Origin: Sorex araneus
Taxonomy: Eukaryota; Chordata; Mammalia; Eulipotyphla; Soricidae
Direction: 5' to 3'
DNA length: 64,000 nt
Assembly (NCBI RefSeq): GCF_027595985.1
Contig: NC_073307.1
Coordinates: 36,026,234 to 36,090,233 of the forward strand
Under the pieces are notes generated by a model. That model saw only the letters and a program-made list of their open reading frames with translations. It ran no database searches and was not told the DNA's origin. Below are positions 44,073 through 54,949 of the stretch, one piece after another. How positions within the stretch are numbered: the first letter of the stretch is position 1; every line of letters begins with the position of its first letter. The position numbers and the translations under genes are program-made.

Positions 44073-44154
44073 AGTATATATACATATATATATTATATAT
44101 ATGTATGTATGTATATATATGTGTGTGTGTATATATATATATATTTAAATAGAT
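44073..44154. repeat. (TA)n(TG)n microsatellite
   Basis: Alternating TA, TATG and TG repeats at the tail of the SINE at 43904. Confidence 0.92.
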
Positions 44155-44191
44155 TACTACATTTTGAGATTTTTGTAAATAAAATTTTGCT

Positions 44192-44832
44192 TGCCCCCAC
44201 ACCTGGCCATCTTCACCAGGGCCCGTTGGAGGGGGTAGGCTGAGTTTCCCTCCCCGCCTCAAGCAAAGCCCCGCCAGAACCCAGCTACAGCCATGCTCAA
44301 GACCCCTCTCCACATGTTAAGACTAGCCTCACGCATGAAGAACCCAGGTGTGCGGGACCCGGGGCTGAAATCTCCAAGCCTGCTCCGGTAGGGACTGGCC
44401 CTCTTCCGCCCAGATCCCCCATTTTCCAGTAGCTAGGCAATCACACCCAGAAACTGCCCCCATTGAGTGTAATCCCATCAATGGCCAACATCCAGAGACT
44501 ATAAAACCAAGCTCCTGGAAGCGAGCAGCAGCTTCGAGGCCGCATGACATCTTATAGCCTAGTTCTCCCTCAAGGAGAACCTGGGAAACTACCAAGAGTT
44601 TCCTGCCTGCATGGGAGAGTCTGGCAAGCTCCCCGTTTTATATTCATATGCCAAAACCAGTAACAGTGATGGATCTCATTCCCCTGACCCTGAAAGAGCC
44701 TCCAATGCGGCACTGTTGGGAAGGACGAGTAAAGAGAGGCTGCTAAAATCTCAGGGCTAGAACGAATGGAGACATTACTGAGACCGCTGGAGAAAATCAT
44801 CGATCAACAGGATGATGATGATGATGAGGATG
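44192..44832 (+). mobile_element. 641-bp composite retroposon with SINE-B-like 3' half
   Basis: Perfect 11-bp TSD AAAATTTTGCT at 44181-44191 and 44833-44843 shows one insertion. The 5' half (44192-44570) is GC-rich, unrelated to the tRNA heads, and contains GAGACTATAAAACC, a TATA-like motif, at about 44499. The 3' half (about 44575-44832) shares with SINE-B CAAGCTCCCCG, CATATGCCAAAACCAGTAAC, TGGAGACATTACTG and a GATGATGATG tail, but carries ~95 extra bp (44670-44765; CCCCTGACCCTGAAAGAGCC, GGGAAGGACGAG) that SINE-B lacks. No ORF that I recognise. The family is unknown to me. Confidence 0.75.
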
Positions 44833-44904
44833 AAAATTTTGCTCTATAATAGAACATGTGTAACACAAAATAAACACAACCAATACGTATTAAGAACACT
44901 ACTG

Positions 44905-45132
44905 TTCTGTATTGAAAACCATAATTCCCAAAAGTAGAGAGAGAGTAAGAGGGAAACTGTCCGGGGGAGTGGTGAGATGGGAGGGGAGCAATACTGGGAA
45001 CATTAGTGGTGGAAAATGTACATTGGTGGAGGGATGGGTGTTTAATCATTGTATGACTGAAATTCAAACATGAAAGCTTTGTAACTATTTCACAGTGATT
45101 CAATAAAAAGTAAAATAATTTTAAAAATTAAA
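44905..45132 (+). mobile_element. L1 3' UTR copy with TSD
   Basis: TTCTGTATTGAAAACCATAA, GTACATTGGTGGAGGGATGG, AACATGAAAGCTTTGTAAC, CACAGTGATTCAATAAAAAG. TSD AAGAACACTACTG (44892-44904) / AAGAACATTACTG (45133-45145). Confidence 0.88.
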
Positions 45133-45334
45133 AAGAACATTACTGCTTCAGAAATGACATTTTGTTTAGTAAAGCAAAATAGTTTTCACTGAAATAAACT
45201 TAAAGAAATGTTGGAGGTGGGGGGGTAGGGGGAGACAGGAAAGAGGGAAAAACAGAGTGACACAAGAGAGACATGCTCAAGAGAAGAGTGGAAAAAGCCA
45301 GAAATGACTTTTTAAAAGTACAGCTATTCTCAGA

Positions 45335-45630
45335 ATATCAGTAATCACAAATAAGGAAACTAAGGCTCAGAACAGTTATGAGGGGGGGACAGAGAGACAG
45401 TACAGTGGGTAGGGTGCTACCTCTAGTGGGTTCGAGCCCCGGTATCCCATATGGTCCCCCGAGCCCACGAGGAGTGACTTCCTGAGTACAGAGCAAGACT
45501 AGCCCTTTGAGCAATGCTGCGTGTACCACCCCCCCCACCCCGCCAAATATATTTTTTAAAGAAAAGTTAAGTGGCTAGCCCCAGAACAGGTACCTAAGAA
45601 GAAAGGAAAGCAGATTTCAAATTAAACATG
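45335..45630 (-). repeat. MIR relic split by a SINE-A
   Basis: AAATAAGGAAACTAAGGCTC (before) and AAGTTAAGTGGCTAGCCCCA + GCAGATTTCAAATT (after) are consecutive parts of antisense MIR, separated by the SINE at 45384-45550. Confidence 0.55.
45384..45550 (+). repeat. SINE-A nested in MIR
   Basis: GACAGAGAGACAGTACAGTG head, GGGTTCGAGCCCCGGTATCC, CATATGGTCCCCCGAGCCC, then a C-rich end CCCCCCCCACCCCGCC instead of the usual A tail. Confidence 0.85.
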
Positions 45631-46301
45631 CATATTTGTTTCTTTCACTTTAGAAAGCAAGGTAATCCATTAATTGTTTATTGGAAACTTTTTTTGTAAT
45701 GGCTTTTCTATTTAAAAATCTATCCTTGTACTTCAACAATTGTAATTCAAAACATTTCAGTTCTCACTTTGTACTGTGCTCATTTCAACTGAATTTATTT
45801 TCAACAACAAAAAATATCCTCCCTTATTAGCAGCTGCTTAAAAGGAAAATAAATCAAATGTCTCACTTAGAATCAGTACTTTTTCATATACGTGTATACT
45901 TACAAAAATAAACTTACTACATTTTTCTAAAAACATTTAAAAAGGGGCAAAAGACAGTAAGCTAAATGTACACATCACAGGCAAAAGTATGCAACAAAAA
46001 TTCTCTATGAATTTTTGTAATCACCTATTCATAAACAAAAAATAAAATTACTAGAAGTTAGAAAATGTTTTACTTCACTTAACTTCTACAATGTTATAAG
46101 CTACTCTTTCCTGGAACACTACCAAAATAAACAAAAATGCTGCTCTTCAAGCTTCACCCAGTTCATTTAAATTTGAGGATTGCTTAAGAGCACAATTCAA
46201 AAGGGTAAATGTAAAAGCACAATTATGAACCACAAAATGTTGCCATAACCCACTAAACCAGAAACATCATTAATTGCTTAGAAAGTAATGAAAAAAAATT
46301 T

Positions 46302-46465
46302 TATGGACAAATGAGATGGCTCAGGGGGCTAGTGTTCATGCTCAACATGTAGGAGAGGGCCAGGTTTGATACCCAGTACCATATGGTCCCCTGAGTACCA
46401 CCAGGAGGAATAAGTGGCCTGAGCATCACTGAGTATGGTAAAAAACCAACCAACCAACCAATAAT
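46302..46465 (+). repeat. SINE-A, diverged
   Basis: AAATGAGATGGCTCAGGGGG head, GGCCAGGTTTGATACCCAGT, ACCATATGGTCCCCTGAGTA, a (CCAA)n tail. Confidence 0.78.
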
Positions 46466-46875
46466 AATGGTTCTTTAAAAGAGGTCCTTTTCATAATCAA
46501 GTTCTGCTACTCTTGATGTTATCCCCAATAAATACGGCCATCAGATGAGAAGCAGCAAATAAAAAGATGTAAAACAGTAAACAGTGAGGTGGACTAGAAA
46601 CAGAGGATACATTTGAGGAGAGTACCAGGCACTTTGGTGGCAGTCAGGTGGGGTACAGCAGTGTGCACAGAATTATAAACATTAACACTATTATAAAAAT
46701 GTAACTTAAACTATGATTACCCCAAAAATACCAATAGCATGAGTATATAAAATATACAAGTATACAACAAAAGAGAAGCAAAAATAAGGTGCTGTCAGCA
46801 GTAGAGGTACTAGAGACAAACACAAAAAGTAATAAAAACAGCAGTTCAGTAAGTCATTTTAAAAAATATAAATTT

Positions 46876-47045
46876 GGGGCGGCCAGAGAAATTGTACAAT
46901 GGGTAGCGTGTTTGCTTTGCACGAAGCCAATCCATGTTTGATCCCAGGCACTACTGATGGTCCACTAAATCCATCAGGACCTGACCCTTGAGTGCAGAGA
47001 CAGGAAAAAGCTCTGAGCCCCGTTGGGTGTGGCCCCAAAAATACA
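46876..47045 (+). repeat. SINE-A, diverged
   Basis: GGGGCGGCCAGAGAAATTGT head, CATGTTTGATCCCAGGCAC, TTGAGTGCAGAGACAGG, TTGGGTGTGGCCCC, then a short A-rich tail and a GT microsatellite. Confidence 0.85.
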
Positions 47046-47085
47046 CATATGAGTGTGTGTGTGTGTGTGTGCGCGCACACACGCA
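47046..47085. repeat. (GT)n / (GC)(AC) microsatellite
   Basis: TGTGTGTGTGTGTG then CGCGCACACACG at the tail of the SINE at 46876. Confidence 0.9.
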
Positions 47086-47214
47086 AATCTTCTATCATGT
47101 AATCAAGATAGTATGGTATCAATGGAAGAATAGATAAATCAACAGGAGAGGGTCCAGCAATAATTCCACATAAGTATTACCAAATATTACCACTGACAAT
47201 TCAAGATGCTGAAG

Positions 47215-48025
47215 AAGATATGCAGCAACCAGAACTCTCATTACTTGTTGATGGTAATGTAAAACCAATTTTCACACAGACAATTTGGAAAATAGTTTGG
47301 TGGTTTCTTACAAAACTGAAGATACTCTTAAATATAAGCCATCAAGTCATGCTCCTTGGTATAAACCCAATGGAGTTAAAAACAACTCCATACAAAAACC
47401 TCTACACACATTCTGGCAGCCTTATTCATACTTCTTAAAACTTGGAGATAACCAAGTTGTCCTCAGTAGGTGGATGCTTAAACAAACCAGTACATTCTGA
47501 AAACTAAACATGTTTAGCAACAACCAAAAACCAGTTGTTTTTTTTCAGACCATGAGGAATCTTAAATGCATATTATTAAATTAAAGAAATCAAACTAAAA
47601 GATTACATATTGTCTGATTCTGAAATTACAACATTTGTAAGAGGCAAATCTATCTATGGAGACAGTAAAAGGGCCTGAGGCTGCCAGGAAAGTAAGAGAA
47701 GAAAAATTAATCAATACAGTACACTTAGGGAAGTGAAATTACACTGTATAATGTATTAGTTACTATATGCCATTATGAATTTGTTCAAATGCACAGAATT
47801 TATACCACCAAAAGTGAACTTTAAAATAAGCTATGGCCTCTAGCTGATAATGATGTATAAACAAATAGATCCTATAATTATGATAAATGTAACCCTCTTG
47901 TTGGGAATGTCAGTAATGGGATAGACTATGCATGTATTAGAATGGATTAGATAGGAGGATCTCTCTTACACTGAATTTTCCTATGGATTTATACCTTTTC
48001 TAAAAAATATCTGCTAATACACAAA
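47215..48025 (+). mobile_element. Ancient L1M-type ORF2 3' end and 3' UTR
   Basis: Follows old placental L1M order: AACCAGAACTCTCATTACTT, TTTGGAAAATAGTTTGGTGG, GCAGCCTTATTCATACTTCT, CACCAAAAGTGAACTTTAAA, TAATGATGTATAAACAAATA, TAGACTATGCATGTATTAGA. Stops and indels throughout; a dead fossil predating the species-specific repeats. Confidence 0.75.
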
Positions 48026-48171
48026 CTATTTTTTTCTAAACTTATTTAGATAAAGGTAAAAAACCATACAGTCTCCAACTTACTTACTTTGATGGTCTGT
48101 AAGACCAAGGAAACACATTCATTATACTTTAAAAGAAACCAAAGAAATATTCATTTTTAAGTTAAAAATAG

Positions 48172-48372
48172 CAAGCTCCCCATGGCGTATTCGATATGCC
48201 AAAAACAGCAACAATAACGGGTCTCGTTCCCCTGACCCTAAAAGAGCCTCCAATACGGCATTGTTGGGAAGAACAAGCAAGGAAAGGCTGCTAAAACCTC
48301 AGAGCTGGGACGAATGGAGACATTACTGTTGCACACTCGAACAAATCAATGAACAGGATGACAGTGAGACAG
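48172..48372 (+). repeat. SINE-B-like fragment with the long body
   Basis: AGCAAGCTCCCCATGGCGTA, GATATGCCAAAAACAGCAAC, then the segment CCCCTGACCCTAAAAGAGCC ... GGGAAGAACAAGC shared only with the composite element at 44192-44832, and TGGAGACATTACTG, CAGGATGACAGTGAGACAG. 5'-truncated. Confidence 0.85.
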
Positions 48373-48431
48373 TAATACAGAAGTTAAAAATTGTAATTAT
48401 AAACTACAAACAGATTTTTTGTTTTCTTTTG

Positions 48432-48605
48432 TTTTAGTTGTTAGGCCACACCTCAATTTGCTCAGGAATTACTCCTAGCTCTGTACTGAGGAATTATTCC
48501 TGGTGGCCTCAGAAGACATAAGGGGAGCTCAGGATCGAACCCAGGTTGCCATGGTCAGCCACCTGTAACACAAATGCCTTATATACTACACTATCACTTG
48601 GGTCC
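48432..48605 (-). repeat. SINE-A, diverged
   Basis: GTTAGGCCACACCTCAATTT, GAGGAATTATTCCTGGTGGC, GATCGAACCCAGGTTGCC, ACACTATCACTTGGGTCCC. Confidence 0.85.
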
Positions 48606-48937
48606 CTATAAACACATTTTCAAAGTTAAAAAGTTATTTAAAGAGCAAATCTCAAGAAGTTAGACAATTAACCTCAAAATTTATGAATCATATGGTATCA
48701 GAGAATGACTGAAATTATTTTCATAAAAATAAAGGAAATAATTCTGTACTTATTTTCTACTCAGAAATCGTACCACTTAGAGGCTTGAAATAAGCAACTG
48801 TCAACTTATTTCTTAAATCCTAGTTGCTTTTATCACAATATTCAATAACTTTTTAAAAGACAAAATCTTAAGATAACTTGCCAAAAAATACAGCTGTTAT
48901 TTATTTTCAAAATAACTTCAACAAAAGAATACATAAG

Positions 48938-49101
48938 AAGGGATTGGAGAGTGGGAGGGATACTGGGTTCATTGGTGGTGGAGAATGGACACTGGTGGAG
49001 GGATGGGTTCTCGAACATTGTATGAGGGAAACACAAGCATGAAGATGGGTAAATTTGTAAATGTACCCTCACGGTGACTCACTTATTAAAAAAAAAAATT
49101 A
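48938..49101 (+). mobile_element. L1 3' UTR terminal copy
   Basis: GAGTGGGAGGGATACTGGG, CACTGGTGGAGGGATGGG, ACATTGTATGAGGGAAACAC, CACGGTGACTCACTTATT then A11. Truncated at a point further 3' than the other short copies. Confidence 0.78.
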
Positions 49102-49250
49102 GGGGCCGGAGCGATAGCACAGTGGGTAGGGCGTTTGCCTTGCACGCGGCCGACCCGGGTTCGATCCCCGGCATCCCATATGGTCCCCCAAGCACCGCCA
49201 GGAGTAACCCCTGAGCATCACTGGGTGTGACCCAAAAAGAAAAAAAAATT
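49102..49250 (+). repeat. SINE-A, near consensus, internally deleted
   Basis: Perfect head GGGGCCGGAGCGATAGCACA and box B GGGTTCGATCCCCGG. The segment from ATTCCTGAGTGC to the second GCCAGGAGT (about 30 bp) is missing, consistent with a deletion between the two GCCAGGAGTAA repeats. Lies directly in the poly(A) tail of the preceding L1 copy. Confidence 0.9.
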
Positions 49251-49304
49251 AAAAATTAATAAATAATTTTTTTTAAAAAAAATGCATAAGAAGACAGGAG
49301 CACA

Positions 49305-49440
49305 GGGCTGGAGACATTGCATAGGGGTTATGCTATGCACGTGGTCAGTCCTGGTTCGATTTCTGTTACTACATATGGTCCCACTTCAGTGATCCCTGAA
49401 GCCCTGAGCAAAGCCTAATGTGACCAAAAATTTAAAATAA
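49305..49440 (+). repeat. SINE-A, diverged and shortened
   Basis: CAGGGCTGGAGACATTGCAT, CCTGGTTCGATTTCTGTTAC, ACATATGGTCCCACTTCAGT, then a TTTAAAATAAATAAC end. Confidence 0.78.
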
Positions 49441-50655
49441 ATAACTAGGGAGAGGTAACATAAAGAAAAAAATTTAAATGAGGCTCTTACAGCTGACAAG
49501 GGTTATAAAATATATAAAAAGATACTTGATCAGGCACAATTAATAATAATTCAACATGACAGTACTAAAGAAAGCTTCCATTAAACTGGCCAAAGAAATC
49601 TCCACATCATATAGACTTAAAATTTTATCTTGATGACTGCAGCAGGTATGAGAAAGGTATACAAGTGAGTCATCACATCCGTATCCTGCACATAAATCAC
49701 CTACTTAAATCCACAATACTTTAATCCACCTACTTTAATGCACAGGAATAAAGATACTAAATTCTACAGTTAGACATTACACTATTGCTCCATACTGTTA
49801 TATTAGAAACATTCTTTTTCTTTTAAAATCTAACACTGCACCCATCTGCATAAACAAAACATTCTTAAAAATCTGTAGTATGTCCCTCAGACCAAATTCT
49901 CTATTTTGAAAGAGTTCATGTAAATCTGAAGTCCTTGAATGCACAAAAATTAACAAATGACAAGGATTTAAAAGTCATTAACAAGGTCCAGGAAGAGAGA
50001 GGTTGAAATTTTATACAGACATGAACTAAAATCACTAAAAAGTTAAGTTTTCAAGCTTTTTTCCTTCTCTATCTGTCTGCTCACAAAGCTTTATAATTAA
50101 AAATACTATTTAAATACTCTATACTCACAAATATAAACTATCTAAAACTTGGAAGAGTTTAATGCTTTAACTCTTCAACAGTCAAACTCTGATACTCTTG
50201 TTTAAACAGGAATTCACTTAGTCTAGAAAAATAAATTTTCTCTCAGTTAATATTACCCATCTACTTCTAAGGTTTATTTCAAAAAAGAAGCAGGGTTTTC
50301 ATAGAAGGAAGAAAGTAAGAATTAATGCTTTTGTTCTTGCAATACTTATCAAGTAATTTTTTTGTTTCTATCTCAAGAAAAGAGTGAAAGAGATACTTCA
50401 ATAGTCAAACATTATTTCACAAGCTCTGTGGGCTTTTCTTAACATAGACAAACATGAGACTCACTTTGCCATTTCTACAAATAGAATGCTATTATACTTA
50501 CCATTGTTCCAATAAAAAACATTAGGCCATAAGGAAGTAGTGACTTCAGTTCCATAATAAATTGGTAGTGAGCCTTTGTTAGTTATTTAAAATATTTCCT
50601 AACAATTATCCTGAAATGAAATTTCTTAGATACTGGTCATAAAAATACAAATATA

Positions 50656-50890
50656 CTATTGTCACTGTCGTCCTGTTGTTTATCAATTTGCTCGAGCGGG
50701 CACCAGTAACATCTCCATTGTGAGACTTGTTGCTGTTTTTGGCATATCGAATATACCACTGGTAGCTTTCCAGGCTCTGCCTGCAGGGAGGATACTCTTG
50801 GCAGCTTGCCAGGCTCTACGAGAGGGACGAAAGAGTCGGACCTGATTGTGCAAGGCAAACGCCCTACCCGCTGTGCTATAGCTCCAGCCC
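50656..50890 (-). repeat. SINE-B, full length
   Basis: Tail TTGTCACTGTCGTCCTG, GAGCGGGCACCAGTAACATC, TTTTTGGCATATCGAATATA, two GCTTNCCAGGCTC segments, GCAAGGCAAACGCCCTACCC, CTATAGCTCCAGCCC head. All parts of the family present. Confidence 0.92.
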
Positions 50891-50924
50891 TATTAATGGC
50901 TGGAAATTGTATTTCTACCCAACC

Positions 50925-51107
50925 ATTTTATTTTTCCTTGGTTTGGTTTTGAGGCGACACCAAAGGGTGCTCCAGGGCTTACTGGTGGCTCCGCAATCAC
51001 AAATCACTCTTGCAGGTGTGTGGGGACCATCTGGTATGCCAGGGATTGAACCCTGGTGGCCATGTATAAGGCAAACACCCTACTTGCAGTACTATTGCTC
51101 CAGCCCC
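50925..51107 (-). repeat. SINE-A
   Basis: TTGGTTTTGAGGCGACACC, GGGGACCATCTGGTATGCCA, GGATTGAACCCTGGTGGCCA, ACTATTGCTCCAGCCCC. Follows a minus-strand SINE-B with only ~35 bp between. Confidence 0.87.
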
Positions 51108-51235
51108 AACCCAATCTCAAGAAAGTTTGTTCTTGAAATCTACTCCCTCCAAATATCTACATACAACCATGTTTTACAATTCTACATTTTTGAAATTTAA
51201 CTTCCTTAAAGAAAGCCAACAATACCATTGTATGT

Positions 51236-51450
51236 GGGCTGGAACGGTAGCACAGCAGGTAGGGCGTTTGCCTTACTTGTGGCTGACCCAGGTTCGATTC
51301 CTCTGTCCAACTCAGAGAGCCCAGCAAACTACCGAGAGTATCCCACCCGCAAAGCAGAGCCTGGCAAGCTACCCGTGGCGTATTCAATATGCCAAAAACA
51401 GTAACAACAAGCCTCACAATGGAGAAGTTACTGGTGCCCGCTCAAGCAAA
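51236..51450 (+). repeat. SINE-B, nearly full length
   Basis: GGGCTGGAACGGTAGCACAG, CAGGTTCGATTCCTCTGTCC, GGCAAGCTACCCGTGGCGTA, AATATGCCAAAAACAGTAAC, GGTGCCCGCTCAAGCAAA. Tail absent. Confidence 0.92.
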
Positions 51451-52026
51451 GAAAGCCTCTTGTACTTAAGACATCAGAAAATAAAAAGCACCTGCCTAAT
51501 AACAGGTTTGTCAAGGAAGATGACAAGTATTATTTAGTTTTTATTGAGAAACAAAAGATACAGGAAGTTCACAGCAGTAAGTCTGAGGAGAACAGTTGGG
51601 GAAATAAAAAAAAGCTTAAGACTAGTAACTGGAGTAGGATCAGGGCAAACTTTGGATTGTATGTTGTAAGGTACGTTTAAGCAGTGATAATTAATAACTA
51701 CTGGTTTATATTCTTGTCTATTCTCCCTTGGAGTGAGATGTCAGGATATCAGCTAACAGCAGGAAACAAAGTTCGATTTCATCTGATATGAAACAGATTG
51801 TGCCGTAAGAATGAACTATTGTAAACAACTTAGAAGTAGGCACACAAAATTTAACAGGAAAGAATACTGTATCACATAAAGAATCCCAATCCCTGTATTA
51901 CAGATTTGAGAAATGGAAAAGATGAGTTCAACATGGTAGAAGAAATCATAACAAAAATGTCTTCATTACATGAAGATAAAGATTAGAACATGAGTTATGG
52001 TTGTAAAAGAAAAATATGCTATTACT

Positions 52027-52246
52027 TTTTTGGGATTTTTTTTTGCAGGGATTGGGGGTTGGTTTTTTTTTGGTTTTGGTTCGGTTTTGTTTTTTGGTTC
52101 ATACCTGGTAAGAGTTACTCCTGACTCTGCACTCAGGAATTATTCCTTGCGGTCCTCAGGAACTATATGGGATGCCAGGGATTGAACCCGGGTTGGCCAC
52201 GTGCAAGGCAAAATGCCCTACCTGCTGTATTACCGCTCCAGCCCCA
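52027..52246 (-). repeat. SINE-A with long T/G-rich tail
   Basis: T- and G-rich start (52027-52095; an altered A tail), TTTTTTGGTTCATACCTGG, CACTCAGGAATTATTCCTTG, GGGATTGAACCCGGGTTGGC, ATTACCGCTCCAGCCCC. Confidence 0.9.
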
Positions 52247-52882
52247 ACTAAGTTACTTTTCACAAACATTTAACTTCTGCTTATCAATTAATACCATTAA
52301 GAAATTGACAAGTCATAGACCAAAAAAATAAAAAAATAATTCAGAGTATACATTTAACAAGAATTTATATCCAGGATATACAAAGAATGTCCATAAATGA
52401 GCAATAAAATGATATACTTTACAAAATGATACCCAGATTATCTGTAAGAATATGAAACAGTGATAAAGTCATTACCTGGGGGGACATGAAATACCATCAC
52501 ACGTTCTCTAGAATTTTAGAACAAAAAAAGGACTGCCAATACAAAATGTTGTCAAGAATTCGACAAAAACACAATTCTTACTACGTGGAAATAACATGAT
52601 GTCAGTGCTTTGGGGAACTGACACTTTCCCAAGACATTACATAGTATCTGACAAATCACACAATAATTCCAATCTAGATATTTCCCCCAAAAAACTGAAA
52701 TGTATGTCCACTAAAAAAAATTCACGAGAAAGCCATGGTTTTCTTCCTAATAGAAAAGAATTGTTAATAATCAAAATGTTTAACATTAGAAATTTATGGT
52801 ATTTATCTTTATGCCTTAAAAATGAACAAAGTACTACATTCTGGAGCAACATGGACAAATCCTGTATCTAGCATACTAATAG

Positions 52883-53058
52883 TGGCAGATGAAATAATAT
52901 AGTGGATAGGTCATTTCCAATGCACACGACCAACCCAGGTTCGATCCCTGACATCCCATATTGTCCTCCAAGCACCACCAGGAATTAATTACTGAGTACA
53001 GAGAGTCAGGAATAAATCCTGAGCACAGCCAGGGGTACCCCCTCACCCAAAGAAAATT
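52883..53058 (+). repeat. SINE-A, diverged head
   Basis: GATGAAATAATATAGTGGAT, CCAGGTTCGATCCCTGACAT, CCCATATTGTCCTCCAAGCA, GCCAGGGGTACCCCC. Confidence 0.82.
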
Positions 53059-54182
53059 AAGTCAGAAAATTTGTTTATATTGACCAGAAATAGAGTCAGC
53101 AAATTAACCAAATCTGTAAGTATAAACATCAGATCCTTTTGGAAAAGACAGGAATTTCAAAAAGAGCAAGAAGGAAGTTACTAGATGATGACAGAGTTTG
53201 AAATCTTGATGAGACTGTGCCTTACATAACTGCATACACTGGTCAACACATTATAAACTCAAATATGTACTTTACTCGGTGTTTTACCTCAATTTAAAAA
53301 TAAGCAGTACAATAGAGTAAAATTCTAGTAAGTTTGGTTCTTACAAAATATTATCAGTTGGCAATTCTGAAACAACATTCTGGATATCCTAGGTTCCTAA
53401 AACTGTGTAAATAGAATAGTGGGAGACAGATTTCTCACTTTTGGCAAAGTGACATATAAATACAGAAAACAGAAGGAAATTACAAATATGATGAGGAATA
53501 CTTCTTGGTGCTAGACTGAATGCAAAATATTAGCATAAACTCATAATTTTGAAGATACAAATATATAATATATACCAATATATGTATAGGTGTATTTCTA
53601 TGTGTTTATATACTAAATAGGTTTACAGATATTCTCCCCCTTTTATCTTCCTCCACTTCCTAATTCTGTTGCAGATAGGAGTAATAAAATGCCAGTAGAA
53701 TCAAGAATATCTGCTGGCCCGAGGTTTCTACATGCTACTAATCAATACAAGACCTAAACTTTCCTAGACAAATGTTGGTTTCTAGACCAAAACAAAGAAA
53801 ACATAAAGATGAGCCTGGAAAAACTTCCTATACCAGTCAAATAAAGCCTCTTTAAAAATTAGGAGAGCATGTCAAAAGGAAAGAGTCAACTTGATGACAT
53901 AATTAGTGGTCAAATCTTGGACTATTTCAATATCAAAATAATGATGATAATAATGCACATAATACAGTCAACAAGGTACAAATTCCTGAGTTCATAATGA
54001 CATAAAGTCAGTAAATGGAGGAAGGGAAAGGAAAGCTTATTAATAGATAAAATATGGACTGACCTAGAAAATCATCAAGATGCTAAATACGAAAAATACA
54101 TGAAGAGCACAATTATATTATCTCCAAAATCTATAATTACAAAGTACTTTCTAATTACAAAGAAAACGTAAGAAAAAATTTT

Positions 54183-54325
54183 TATATGCCTGGTGATATC
54201 CAGGCATTACTCTTGGCCCTGCACTCAGGAACTACTCCTGGTGGTGCTCAGGCAAACATGTGGGATAACAGGGATTAAACGTGGGTCAACCTCATGCAAG
54301 ACAAGTGCCCTATCCACTAGTTCAG
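54183..54325 (-). repeat. SINE-A, diverged
   Basis: GATATCCAGGCATTACTCTT, GGCCCTGCACTCAGGAACTA, CTCCTGGTGGTGCTCAGGCA, ATGCAAGACAAGTGCCCTAT. Lies ~390 bp from the exon at 54715-54949. Confidence 0.82.
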
Positions 54326-54487
54326 AGTAAAGAGTACCACTTTAAATACAGCAGACAGGTTATTTTCTTGAGCAGTCATATCACAGTGCTATTCTCATAA
54401 TCTAAAATGTTCAAACACGATAAATTCAGTTCAAAGTATTACTTCATATTTTCTTAGTCAAATGTATCACTCTATCTGTATTAAGGT

Positions 54488-54524
54488 AGATATGTATGTA
54501 TGTGTATGTGTGTGTGTGTATAAG
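54488..54524. repeat. (TATG)n(TG)n microsatellite
   Basis: GATATGTATGTATGTGTATG then TG units. Confidence 0.88.
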
Positions 54525-54714
54525 TATAATGAATAAGAATATCTGTCAGTATTTTACTTGAGAACAACTTTCAAACTTACTAAGTAAAAGTAATTTCTCA
54601 GTAAATATGACCCAAAAAAAAAACCCTCAAACAAAGAAAGGTAACCTGAAAAAGAACTAAAAATCAGAGCTGTTACTGAATTCAAACCTTCATATCTATA
54701 AAAGATAGACTTAC

Positions 54715-54949
54715 CTTTTCCTAAATGTGTGTTTATGCTCATGTATCTTGCTGTTCCTGTAAGGCTCTTGTGTTCTCTATATGGTATGTGTTTCTTTGTC
54801 TCTGGATCAATATACTCCTTTGCCAAACCAAAATCTATAATATGAATAACTTGCTGGGTTTTATTTCCTGGTCGTCCTATTAAAAAGTTCTCGGGTTTTA
54901 CATCTCTGTATATCAAATTCTTTGAATGGACATATTCCATGCGAGAAAT
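54715..54949 (-). CDS. CSNK1G3: CSNK1G3 exon: catalytic loop, DFG and CK1 SIN motif
   Basis: 235-nt exon, 78 codons plus one base. The acceptor is a T-rich tract ending in ttaag and the donor is GTAAGT. It holds the catalytic core: the HRD-equivalent [10 protein letters not shown], the Mg-binding [10 protein letters not shown], and the activation/P+1 segment [16 protein letters not shown]. The SIN in place of the usual APE is diagnostic of the CK1 family. Catalytic Asp, Lys and Asn and the DFG Asp are all intact. The final G is the first base of a Glu codon completed in the exon at 39231-39316, so the junction reads GK-E-QSRRDD as in CK1-gamma proteins. Confidence 0.96.

Larger units (their letters stand above)
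39317..54714 (-). other. CSNK1G3 intron (15.4 kb), repeat-rich
   Basis: Largest intron in the window, carrying most of the SINE-A, SINE-B, L1 and microsatellite features and the 641-bp composite element. Stretches 39320-39840, 40450-41500, 43070-43900, 45640-46300, 48610-48930, 49440-50650, 51450-52020, 52250-52880 and 53060-54180 are AT-rich with nothing else recognised. Confidence 0.85.
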
